A DNA stretch of 64,000 bases, taken from Uranotaenia lowii (taxonomy: Eukaryota > Arthropoda > Insecta > Diptera > Culicidae). Within the stretch, counting starts at the first letter, position 1, and every line of letters begins with the position of its first letter. The notes below the pieces were generated by a model. That model ran no database searches. It had not been told where the DNA came from and saw nothing but the letters and a program-made list of their open reading frames with translations. The position numbers and the translations under genes were made by a program. The stretch is taken from contig NC_073693.1 in assembly GCF_029784155.1 (NCBI RefSeq), forward strand, positions 20,496,002-20,560,001, in the 5' to 3' direction. Positions 47,985 to 58,654 of the stretch are shown here, piece after piece.

Positions 47985-49981
47985 AATGATATTATTCATT
48001 ACTCGATTATTTACAACAACTTGAGTTGGTTTTTCCTATAACCGAGTAATAAATAACTTGTAAGGCTTGTTGTATTTTGAGTGCTAAAAATGTTGATCCA
48101 GAAAATCGAAGTTTATAATCAAAACTTCCTTTAGAAATAATTTTGTGAACCATAAAAATACGAAGCAGAGTTTAGGTCTCGAATTATTGTGCAGAATAAA
48201 AATTAAAAAAACAAGTGGCTTCAGCATTTAAAATTTAAAATATGTATTACAAAAATTCAGTTCAATTTCCGAAAACGAATTAAAAATTCTTTCTGATAAA
48301 GATTCAAAATCTAAAAAAATACCATAAATTGATATCATGTTTCTTAAACAATATTCTTTATTCAATAGCAGAATCTCATTAAGGTTCGAAGGAATGATAG
48401 AAATAAAAAATTCATACTGTAGAATTCCAAAGTCGACAAAACCTAAAAGAACAGTGAAAATTTCTTTATTCCTTGAAATCAACATTACACATTACATTTT
48501 TGCCTCGATTTCCAGCAATAAAAAAGGCTGAAAACGTTCAGCAATCCACATTTCAAACATTCTCCGTCTTGCTGATTTTTCCAGCACTCGATCTTCATTG
48601 CTAAAAAACGAGCAATCGATCTGTCAACTTTCCATATTTCAGCGATGAAGCATCTAAACCAAAGGTTTTTTTTCGAAGAGATGAAGTATGCATCATTGAA
48701 GCAACTAACAATTTTTAATTTTATTGCAGATGGAGCATGATTACTATTTAATACTTGGAGAGAAGCGGCCTACCCACTGGCAGATATTATTTAATTTTGT
48801 TATAAAAATTTACAAACACATTTTTTAATTTAAAATATATTTTAGAATCCAAAAAAATCGGTTGTTTAAAAAAATCTGACTTACAGCAATTGAGATTGTT
48901 GAATTTTCAGTAATTTAGTTTGCTGTAAGCCAGCGGAACCAAATCCAGCAAAATAAAATTTGCTGTGTAGAATATAGGACATGATTCCAATATTAGAATT
49001 CAAATCAAATTCAGTTCAAGGTTAAAATTGAAATAAAACCAAAACAGAATTTAACGTTAAAGAGTTAAAAAATCCAGTCCCAAAACTAGGTTCAGTCATC
49101 CAGATATGAATTCGAAATTAGTCTATAATTTTAAAACCTAAAATCAAAACTCACTTTAGAAAATGAATGGATAATTTGAATAAAGAGCATTTTTTGTCAT
49201 TTCTTCATTAGAAACAGACCAATCAAAAAATAATGACCATTGCATTGTGCTATTCAGTCAAATCATTTGTACTGTCTGAGAAAACAAGCAGAACTATACT
49301 TCAAAACTCGGATATCGAATATTGGCAGATACGAATTTGAAAATAAAAAAAAGACTGTACCTATTCGCTATTTTTATCAGATTCAAATCTCTGGATCAAT
49401 CTCTTGGATTTAAAACAATAGAGATCGGATTATTGATAAATGCAGTTTTAAAACTGTGAAATTTGAAATTTATCTCATAATAGTGAACAAAATATATTAT
49501 TTTCAAAATCAAAGCATTTATTATGTTCTGATCAAGGCATTTATGCAAAACTGTTTATAGGCATAACGTAATATTGAAGTTTTTTTTCAGGATACATTTT
49601 TCCAAAAATCGGAAGCTACACACATGATCAAAGGAATTTCGAAGTCCGTTAATGAAGTCATTATTTTTGTTTCATCAAAAATGATATTGTATGACAAAAA
49701 ATATGCTCACCAGATATTTTTTTTAAATTATTCTTTCCAATTCTGAGAAAAAACTTGTTCTGTTAGAATTCAAATACTGGTAAAAAAAAATTAAACCAAA
49801 AGCTAGTGGAGTATTTTTTATTTCTGAATATTGACGAAAACTACGAAAATTTAATAAAAAAGCCTGGATAAATGATTTTAAATTGTTTATCAACATGAAC
49901 CAGTTTGCATCAAAATTACCGACAAAAATTATTAGTTCTTGATAAAAACAATAGATATCTAAAATGTTGTGATTCAACCCT
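47985..49981. other. Unique AT-rich DNA
   Basis: No gene or element ends recognised in about 2 kb. Confidence 0.4.
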
Positions 49982-50225
49982 CAAGGTTTTCGGCGATTAT
50001 CTGTGATGCTTTTTTCAGAAATTTGATAGAGAAGTTATTTCACTTATAATTCGTACATTACCGAAGTCATAATAAAGCTTTAGGAATCCTATCCTAATGA
50101 TATAAAAATTAAATTAAAAATTTAAAAAATCTGGAGAAAAATTCTAAATCAAGAATGTAGTTTTGAAGATAGTTGCTTAAAAATATGTGAAAATGAACAT
50201 TTTGTATGTGATTTCGACAACCTTG
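49982..50225. mobile_element. Possible small MITE (244 bp)
   Basis: Left end CAAGGTTTTCGGCGAT; right end in reverse CAAGGTTGTCGAAATCAC. The right end resembles that at 34921. No matching 8-bp flank. Confidence 0.4.
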
Positions 50226-50328
50226 CTCGACAACTGAATGCGAGGATCCAAATCCAATAAAGAAGTTCAATTAAAAAAGGGGTTTTAACCGTTTGTAGTA
50301 AAAAAATCTACGCTTTGAGGACAAGTTT

Positions 50329-53300
50329 TTTTTTTTGTCATTTTTGTCATTTTTGTCATTTTTGTCATTTTTGTCATTTTTGTCATTTTTGTCATTTTTG
50401 TCATTTTTGTCATTTTTGTCATTTTTGTCATTTTTGTCATTTTTGTCATTTTTGTCATTTTTGTCATTTTTGTCATTTTTATCATTTTTGTCATTTTTGT
50501 CATTTTTGTCATTTTTGTCATTTTTGTCATTTTTGTCATTTTTGTCATTTTTGTCATTTTTGTCATTTTTGTCATTTTTGTCATTTTTGTCATTTTTGTC
50601 ATTTTTGTCATTTTTGTCATTTTTGTCATTTTTGTCATTTTTGTCATTTTTGTCATTTTTGTCATTTTTGTCATTTTTGTCATTTTTGTCATTTTTGTCA
50701 TTTTTGTCATTTTTGTCATTTTTGTCATTTTTGTCATTTTTGTCATTTTTGTCATTTTTGTCATTTTTGTCATTTTTGTCATTTTTGTCATTTTTGTCAT
50801 TTTTGTCATTTTTGTCATTTTTGTCATTTTTGTCATTTTTGTCATTTTTGTCATTTTTGTCATTTTTGTAATTTTTGTAATTTTTGTAATTTTTGTAATT
50901 TTTGTCATTATTGTCATTTTTGTCATTTTTGTCATTCTTGTCATTTTTGTCATTTTTGTCATTTTTGTCATTTTTGTCATTTTTGTCATTTTTGTCATTT
51001 TTGTCATTTTTGTCATTTTTGTCATTTTTGTCATTTTTGTCATTTTTGTCATTTTTGTCATTTTTGTCATTTTTGTCATTTTTGTCATTTTTGTCATTTT
51101 TGTCATTTTTGTCATTTTTGTCATTTTTGTCATTTTTGTCATTTTTGTCATTTTTGTCATTTTTGTCATTTTTGTCATTTTTGTCATTTTTGTCATTTTT
51201 GTCATTTTTGTCATTTTTGTCATTTTTGTCATTTTTGTCATTTTTGTCATTTTTGTCATTTTTGTCATTTTTGTCATTTTTGTCATTTTTGTCATTTTTG
51301 TCATTTTTGTCATTTTTGTCATTTTTGTCATTTTTGTCATTTTTGTCATTTTTGTCATTTTTGTCATTTTTGTCATTTTTGTCATTTTTGTCATTTTTGT
51401 CATTTTTGTCATTTTTGTCATTTTTGTCATTTTTGTCATTTTTGTCATTTCTGTCATTTTTGTCATTTTTGTCATTTTTGTCATTTTTATCATTTTTGTC
51501 ATTTTTGTCATTTTTGTCATTTTTGTCATTTTTGTCATTTTTGTCATTTTTGTCATTTTTGTCATTTTTGTCATTTTTGTCATTTTTGTCATTTTTGTCA
51601 TTTTTGTCATTTTTGTCATTTTTGTCATTTTTGTCATTTTTGTCATTTTTGTAATTTTTGTCATTTTTGTCATTTTTGTCATTTTTGTCATTTTTGTCAT
51701 TTTTGTCATTTTTGTCATTTTTGTCATTTTTGTCATTTTTGTCATTTTTGTCATTTTTGTCATTTTTGTCATTTTTGTCATTTTTGTCATTTTTGTCATT
51801 TTTGTCATTTTTGTCATTTTTGTCATTTTTGTCATTTTTGTCATTTTTGTCATTTTTGTCATTTTTGTAATTTTTGTAATTTTTGTAATTTTTGTAATTT
51901 TTGTCATTATTGTCATTTTTGTCATTTTTGTCATTCTTGTCATTTTTGTCATTTTTGTCATTTTTGTCATTTTTGTCATTTTTGTCATTTTTGTCATTTT
52001 TGTCATTTTTGTCATTTTTGTCATTTTTGTCATTTTTGTCATTTTTGTCATTTTTGTCATTTTTGTCATTTTTGTCATTTTTGTCATTTTTGTCATTTTT
52101 GTCATTTTTGTCATTTTTGTCATTTTTGTCATTTTTGTCATTTTTGTCATTTTTGTCATTTTTGTCATTTTTGTCATTTTTGTCATTTTTGTAATTTTTG
52201 TCATTTTTGTCATTTTTGTCATTTTTGTCATTTTTGTCATTTTTGTCATTTTTGTCATTTTTGTCATTTTTGTCATTTTTGTCATTTTTGTCATTTTTGT
52301 CATTTTTGTCATTTTTGTCATTTTTGTCATTTTTGTCATTTTTGTCATTTTTGTCATTTTTGTCATTTTTGTCATTTTTGTCATTTTTGTAATTTTTGTA
52401 ATTTTTGTAATTTTTGTAATTTTTGTAATTTTTGTAATTTTTGTAATTTTTGTAATTTTTGTAATTTTTGTAATTTTTGTAATTTTTGTAATTTTTGTAA
52501 TTTTTGTAATTTTTGTAATTTTTGTAATTTTTGTAATTTTTGTAATTTTTGTAATTTTTGTAATTTTTGTAATTTTTGTCATTTTTGTCATTTTTGTCAT
52601 TTTTGTCATTTTTGTCATTTTTGTCATTTTTGTCATTTTTGTCATTTTTGTCATTTTTGTCATTTTTGTCATTTTTGTCATTTTTGTCATTTTTGTCATT
52701 TTTGTCATTTTTGTAATTTTTGTCATTTTTGTCATTTTTGTCATTTTTGTCATTTTTGTCATTTTTGTCATTTTTGTCATTTTTGTCATTTTTGTCATTT
52801 TTGTCATTTTTGTCATTTTTGTCATTTTTGTCATTTTTGTCATTTTTGTCATTTTTGTCATTTTTGTCATTTTTGTCATTTTTGTCATTTTTGTCATTTT
52901 TGTCATTTTTGTCATTTTTGTCATTTTTGTCATTTTTGTCATTTTTGTCATTTTTGTCATTTTTGTCATTTTTGTCATTTTTGTCATTTTTGTCATTTTT
53001 GTCATTTTTGTCATTTTTGTCATTTTTGTCATTTTTGTCATTTTTGTCATTTTTGTCATTTTTGTCATTTTTGTCATTTTTGTCATTTTTGTCATTTTTG
53101 TCATTTTTGTCATTTTTGTCATTTTTGTCATTTTTGTCATTTTTGTCATTTTTGTCATTTTTGTCATTTTTGTCATTTTTGTCATTTTTGTCATTTTTGT
53201 CATTTTTGTCATTTTTGTCATTTTTGTCATTTTTGTCATTTTTGTCATTTTTGTCATTTTTGTCATTTTTGTCATTTTTGTCATTTTTGTCATTTTTGTC

Positions 53301-53515
53301 ATTTTTGTCATTTTTGTCATTTTTGTCATTTTTGTCATTTTTGTCATTTTTGTCATTTTTGTCATTTTTGTCATTTTTGTCATTTTTGTCATTTTTGTCA
53401 TTTTTGTCATTTTTGTCATTTTTGTCATTTTTGTCATTTTTGTCATTTTTGTCATTTTTGTCATTTTTGTCATTTTTGTCATTTTTGTCATTTTTGTCAT
53501 TTTTGTAATTTTGGT
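50329..53515. repeat. Major 9-bp satellite array (about 354 copies, GTCATTTTT)
   Basis: Highly homogeneous GTCATTTTT with rare variants. Four-copy GTAATTTTT blocks followed by GTCATTATT and, three units on, GTCATTCTT appear at about 50867 and again exactly 999 bp later (111 units). A 21-copy GTAATTTTT block occupies about 52387-52575. Single GTAATTTTT variants lie near 51650, 52190 and 52710. Open frames of about 1,080 codons on both strands are artefacts of a stop-free 9-bp unit. The right flank GGTCATTGCCAAAAGTTGTT is shared with the array ending at 60986. Confidence 0.97.
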
Positions 53516-53972
53516 CATTGCCAAAAGTTGTTTTTGCTAATTTTCTTACTATTTAAATTTTTGATGAGCTGAGTAAAGTCACACTAAAAAAAACTCATTA
53601 TTCAATTTATTTAATATTAAACTTCGATCATAACATCTCATCATCATAACATCATTAATTACTCAAACTCACACTCAATTCAATCAAGCTTCAAGAGTTA
53701 TTCAAATTCATTTATTTTAAAGACATTATTTTTACAACTCGCTGCAGAACACAACATCCGTGATCTAATGGCTTTGCGGGCCTCATATAATTTTATAATT
53801 TTACAAAAAAGGTAACCGCCACTGTTCAAAAAAACAATTACAACTACAATTTGACACATTATTTGTAAATTTCATAACGCATTTTTCAATGTTTCCCGAT
53901 TGGGTTTTGGTGACTACATATCATTGGTATGAAGAGCATTCAAGCGGACTCTAGTTTTAATATTAAGGAGGT
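53516..53972. other. Flank of the satellite and unique DNA
   Basis: Opens with CATTGCCAAAAGTTGTTTTT, related to 60992-61015, then AT-rich unique DNA. No gene recognised. Confidence 0.5.
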
Positions 53973-54664
53973 CCCGAGCAGACTTTGATGCCCAAATCGA
54001 TAGCAAACTGAGACCAAAATAAAGTGTCAACAGCAAACTGAGAGTAATATCTGCTGTTGGCTTTTTAGCGAAAGCAAAATGAGGCATTATTTTGGTTTCA
54101 AAAAGTTCAATTTGACAGCATATGTATACTAAAACAAGCTATCAATAGCAAACTGTTAGCACAATTTGATGTTGAATTTCACCGATAGCAAAAAAGGTAT
54201 CATTTAGGTTTCATTATTTGTATTGAATACAAACATGAGACCAAAATAATAGCTATGTTTGGTGTCAAATTTAACCAATATCAAAATTTTGCATTATTAG
54301 TTTTTTTTTAAATAACAACAAAATGGTAAAATGACTTGGTCCCATAACAAACGTTTTCTTTCAAACCAATCTTAAAATCCTAGTGAATTTTGGCAAGTTA
54401 GTTCGGCAAATAAAAGCGTTTGAAAATTATTTCAGCAATACACAAAAAAAAGGTTTTTGGGTATACAAAAAACCTGCTGAAAAAATTTCATAATAATTAT
54501 TTATTATGATTTAGTACTGCTCAAGAAATTTTAATTGCTAATTAGTTTTAGAAAACTATCTGAAGTATAAAAATAACTATGGCGATTTCCCAATGGATCA
54601 GAAACTGGTATTTTTTTACAGGAATGTTTAAATAACAATCAGCGCACCAATAAATTAATCGCCT

Positions 54665-54821
54665 GCCTAGTCCACACTAGGAGACGGTTCGTCTCGAGAC
54701 GGTCTCAGCTTCTCCCATTTTATTCGGGAGACACTGAGACCGTCTCAGATTTCCAACTACAAACAACAAAGTTTGTTTCATAACAAAAATCGCAGTTTAA
54801 GTTTTCTAGTGTGGACTAGGC
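54665..54821. mobile_element. Hairpin MITE (157 bp)
   Basis: Perfect 16-bp terminal inverted repeats GCCTAGTCCACACTAG. Inside, GAGACGGTCTCAG (54697-54709) pairs perfectly with CTGAGACCGTCTC (13 bp) around a smaller TCTCCC/GGGAGA stem. No clear target duplication. Confidence 0.8.
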
Positions 54822-54903
54822 TTTACATAAACTTGTTTTTCACCATTTTTTGTTAGGTATTTTTTCTATGCCTACGGTAATATTCTACACCTTTGAAAAA
54901 TGG

Positions 54904-55474
54904 TTAACACGTGATTGATACTGATTTCAAAACTGACAAAACTCTTGCTAACATAATATTCAAGATTGTAAAATAAGGTAAAATTCTCCACCGGACCTCC
55001 TGAAGAAAACGACCTACGGGCGAGTTGAATTGAGTCAGATCCGTGAAATGTGTGTGGTTCCAGCGGTAACCACCCGGCACAAGCATAAGCACCAGCTTCC
55101 CGGACAATTCAATCGTTGGAAATCTTATCAGTTGTCTTAGTTCCGACAGTTCGTTCAACCTGGCAGAATAAGAAACAGGTAACATACTTTGGTATAAAAA
55201 ATATTTCGCATTAACGGAAGCAAACCCACCTATTTCGGAAAAGTATAAAATAATAATTTCCTGCGCGTTTAAGATCTACTTAGATCATGTTCGGTTTAAC
55301 TAAAGAGTTACCACCAGGATCACAGCAGCTTCCGTAAACGTCTTGGTCGGCCAACGGTCCTATTTCCTTTAATTTACGGATATTTTCCAGATGAGCTTTT
55401 ATTTTTTCATTTTTGACTTTAAAAATGGCACTGAAGCACTTTGGGAACAAACACCTAAAAAAAAATGAAATCAT
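54904..55474 (-). pseudogene. Paralogous coding module, minus copy, unknown family
   Basis: I do not recognise the family. Exon A (about 55467-55283) follows an acceptor TTTTTTTTAG and encodes a Cys-containing stretch with Leu-Glu-Asn-Ile-Arg-Lys and Ala-Asp-Gln-Asp-Val-Tyr-Gly before a TAA. Exon B (55159 downwards) follows the acceptor TTCTGCCAG and encodes Glu-Leu-Ser-Gly-Lys, Asp-Leu-Thr and Val-Gly-Arg-Phe-Leu-Gln-Glu-Val. The plus-strand copy at 55574-56041 has the same order and acceptor. Differences between copies are often synonymous (GAC/GAT, CAA/CAG, GTC/GTT, AAG/AAA), which indicates past selection on protein. Here exon A ends in a stop before any consensus donor, and the region matching the plus donor reads CCGTTAAT in a different frame, so this copy looks broken. 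The 3' limit is not defined. Confidence 0.45.
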
Positions 55475-55573
55475 TTTTTTTCTTAAGTTGTAATGTTAAA
55501 TTTTTTTTTAAGTATTTGCAATTAAACTACAATATCAGTTTCAATAAATTAAAAAAAATTAGTTTTATTAAAA

Positions 55574-56041
55574 ATGACTTTTACTTTTTTTCTGCGTGTT
55601 TGCTCCCACTGTGTTTCGGTCCCATTGAAAATGTCAACAAACAAAGTGATGAAATCGGGAGAGCTTCTGAAAAATATCCGTAAATCCGCGAAAGTAGGAG
55701 CTTTTATGGATCAGGATATTCACGGAAACGGCTACGGTGACTTAGTCAAATTGAAGGAGAACAAGACGTGAAACATGCAGCTGAATACCAATGACATAGT
55801 TTCTGGTTGGCTTTTGTAAGTGCGAAATTTCCTGCATCATTAACTGCTTTTTTCTTCAACCAGGTTGCTGCTGCTTACGAACGAACCGTCGGACCTTGAA
55901 TTGTCGACGACTGAAATCTCCGGTAAAATGTTCAGTACTCGCTACTGGTGGTTACCGAAAACGCAACTCCCGGATCTTACCGGATATCTTTTGTTTGTCG
56001 GTCGTTGTCTTCAGGAGGTTCAGAGTTGGAGATGCAGGTAA
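55574..56041 (+). pseudogene. Paralogous coding module, plus copy, in-frame TGA
   Basis: Counterpart of the minus copy, starting only about 100 bp away and pointing outward. Exon A encodes Leu-Lys-Asn-Ile-Arg-Lys and Met-Asp-Gln-Asp-Ile-His-Gly, meets a TGA at 55769-55771, then stays open in the same frame to a consensus donor GTAAGT at 55816. A 48-bp intron (55816-55863) ends TTCTTCAACCAG. Exon B encodes Glu-Ile-Ser-Gly-Lys, a Trp-Trp pair, Asp-Leu-Thr and Val-Gly-Arg-Cys-Leu-Gln-Glu-Val, and can end at TAA 56039-56041 or splice at CAG/GTAACA. From the ATG at 55775 the spliced frame is intact (about 72 aa) and starts with a Leu-rich run like a short signal or anchor. Either a recent pseudogene with one stop, a shorter gene starting at 55775, or a readthrough case. 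Function unknown. Confidence 0.5.
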
Positions 56042-56340
56042 CAAAAGTTTCATCCTGTTTGAAACTAATTAATTATTATTATGTGTGCTAGGGGTACAAC
56101 CAAAATTCAAGGCAAAATCCAGGAATACATCAGTTTTTAAGAGAATATTGTTAAAAAAAATATTCTCTTGTTCATCTAATGAAATGAGTTTTAAAAAACT
56201 TCAAAGTTGCCTTAAGACATTTTTAATTATGCCTTCCAATGTACTAGATTTTTTATGTAGTTTTTCGTTCAAAACCAGTCGAAAACAAATGATTTGATTG
56301 TCGACGGTTATCACTATTTTTTATATGAGGCCCTCAGGTT

Positions 56341-56567
56341 CAGAGGGGTGCAAGGGCCAAAATTATCGATTTCGAGTTAAGTATACCTTACGAATCTTCA
56401 TGTTTCAATGTACATCTGGTGCAAAACTCAGTTTTTTCAATATTTTTTTTTTTAACTTTTTGATAAAATTAAAACTGCTCGAATTAAAAAAATATATGAA
56501 AAATCGAGCACCGTGAACTTTGAAGCGCGTTTCCGCGAAGCTATCATTTAAGAATTGCACTCCTCTG
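56341..56567. mobile_element. Possible small MITE (227 bp)
   Basis: Left CAGAGGGGTGCAAG and, in reverse, right CAGAGGAGTGCAATTC. CAGAG termini are hAT-like, but the flanks CTCAGGTT and ATCCCAAG do not match, so this is tentative. Confidence 0.35.
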
Positions 56568-56984
56568 ATCCCAAGCGCCTTATATTAAAAAAAGAAAAAA
56601 AATCATACGTTTGAAGATCTCTAGAAGTGAATCTCTTTTCCTACAGAGTAATGAACGATATTGTATTTAAAGTTCAAAGCGTTTGAAATTTGTGCGTAAA
56701 ATTAAGAACAATTTCAAAAAATCCTCAATGTCCTGAGTTTTAAACCAAAAAATATCAATGGATTTGTGGATAATGCACGTATGTCTTAACGTTTGGTAAA
56801 GTGTTATAAATAAATTAAATCATTCAATTAGCAATACTATTTTTATTAGGGATGAATCATCTGATAGGATGAAAATCCCAGAAAATAAACTATACTATTT
56901 TCCAAACTAGTTTTTAATCGTATAACAACTAACTTTGAGGGTTTATTCACACACGATCAATTTTTAAATTTATAGCTACATACA

Positions 56985-57399
56985 TAAACTTCTGCCTAGT
57001 ATTTTATCAAATTCAATGCTAAATTTCCAGAATAAGTGCTCGACTGGTTGCATAAGAAAAGGCGATTTTTCGAAACAAAATCAGTAGGAACAATCAGATA
57101 TAGGGTAACCGACTTATTATGGACCACCTTATTTAGCTCCCTTATGAAGCAACTATAAATCATTAAAAATTTTAACAAATACACCTAGTTGAAGCTCGTG
57201 CACTTAACTCATTAAACTAAATTTTATCACGATCCTTTATAAGAGTGCTAGACAGAGTGGTCCAAAATAAGTCCGTTACCCTACTAGATTGTTCATACTG
57301 TTCATGTCTCGAAAAATCGCCTTTCCTTATGCAACGGGTTGAGCATTTGTTTTGGAAATTAAGCATTGATTTTGAAAATGTACCAGGTAGAAGCTTATT
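56985..57399. mobile_element. Foldback MITE (about 415 bp)
   Basis: Nearly the whole element is a diverged inverted repeat centred at 57192. Paired words include GGTTGCATAAGAAAAGGCGA with its inverted partner near 57322-57341. Inner GGGTAACCGACTTATTATGG (57103 on) pairs with the strand reading GGGTAACGGACTTATTTTGG (from 57281). TA flanks the inner unit (57101-57102, 57282-57283), so a smaller TA-type MITE may lie at the core. Confidence 0.7.
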
Positions 57400-57836
57400 T
57401 TTGTTTATTTAACGCATAAACTCGGCACATTCGGTTATTTTGAAGTTTGAACGCCTCACGTTTATCCCTCACGTCAGTTTTCCACACAGTAACTTCATAA
57501 AGCTGCGTTTCTTGATTCGATGTTTCTACATATGTTTTTAAATCGACAATTTTTGGGAGTTTAGATCAAGTTACCGTACATCACCTATTAGATTCAAATT
57601 TCAGTTTCAAATATGAGAAGGAGATTCTGATTTCACATACTCATGTAAAATTCTGGTTTTATTATCAGTTTTGGATTTAAGTTTTTATCAAGAGTTAGTT
57701 TTCAGATCAGTGTTAAAGTATTTTTAAAACTTATATCCGAGTGCCTAATAAATCACATCTCGTCACGTCAATCGATTCTCATAATAAGCACTTCTGATTA
57801 CAGTTTTAATTCACATGCCCATTTTAAACGTGGACT

Positions 57837-57895
57837 CAGAATGGGGGTAGGCTTAACAGCGGCACGTTATCCAAACATACGGGAAAATTGTGCCG
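57837..57895 (+). mobile_element. Copy 2 of a ~59-bp dispersed element with 15-bp flanking duplication
   Basis: CAGAATGGGGGTAGGCTTAA, then CAGCGGCACGTTATCCAAAC, ending AAAATTGTGCCG. Perfect direct repeats TTTTAAACGTGGACT lie at 57822-57836 and 57896-57910. GGCAC near the middle and GTGCC at the end could form a stem. A 15-bp duplication is more like retrotransposition than a DNA transposon. Confidence 0.88.
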
Positions 57896-58654
57896 TTTTA
57901 AACGTGGACTAACTCATATTTTAAAAATAACCAATGTTTTGTTCTTCTTCTTTATATAAGCAGATTCGCTTCCCAGTAACGAATTATGTTATGTGGTTGC
58001 ATCATTTTGTTTTGTAGTATAACTCCAGGCGTTTAATCTTCGACGAATCGGCGTTTTGATTCGATTTTTTTTCATTCCTTTTCTTATCAACTATACATCT
58101 ATACAAACTAAATTATGGATATATTGAAAAATTTAACTGAATTTTGCTATCACGCTTTAAGGGTTAAATTTGCTTTTATTTTGATAGATTTAAGGTAGTG
58201 CAAAGCGAAAAAATAAACTAAAATTTTCAAACGCGAATAGCAAAGGAATGCCATATTTTGCTTGTAATGAAACTTTAACTACACCTCGTTATGCTGTCTT
58301 TTTTATGAAAGTTTTGAAAGCATAATAATGCAAAATTTTGCTCTTACTGAAAAATATGCGATGCCTAATATTGGCATCATTGTGCTCTCCAAGCTCTCGG
58401 AAAACGAGGTGTAATTTGGCTCTCAGTTTTAGCAAAATTTGGTATCACTTTGCTAACCAAGTATGAAAATTTGTGCTCTCATTTTTGCTGTGTACCACCT
58501 TATGTCAAGCAAAATGAGAGCAAACTGGGCTCTCAGGGCGTGATAGCAAAATTTGCTATAATTTTGCTATAAAAGTCTGCTCGGGGTTGGATAGCCTCTG
58601 AAAGATAGTAAGATCGTATCAAAATCGTTAAAAAATCATAAAATATCACCGGAG

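Larger units (their letters stand above)
53973..58585. mobile_element. Possible long form (4.6 kb) of the CCCGAGCAGAC element
   Basis: Left end CCCGAGCAGACTTTGATGCC; the right end in reverse starts CCCGAGCAGACTTTTATAGC. Both flanks are GT. Near both ends the DNA is rich in ATAGCAAA and GCAAAATTT words like the short form at 46060. Between them lie a hairpin MITE, the paired coding modules, a foldback MITE and a 59-bp insertion. Either one cargo-bearing element or two unrelated partial copies; the sequence alone does not decide. Confidence 0.45.

Noticed and set aside
47302..48041. Overlapping hydrophobic Cys/Leu/Phe-rich frames resembling membrane proteins
   Set aside because: All three plus frames of the T-rich 11-bp array are open, so the hydrophobicity is compositional.
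50329..53515. CRISPR-like array
   Set aside because: Units are contiguous 9-mers without unique spacers, and the genome context is eukaryotic.
50285..53572. Open frames of about 1,080 codons on both strands (Thr-Lys-Met and Cys-His-Phe repeats)
   Set aside because: They arise from a 9-bp stop-free satellite read in frame. Open frames exist on both strands and in several registers at once.
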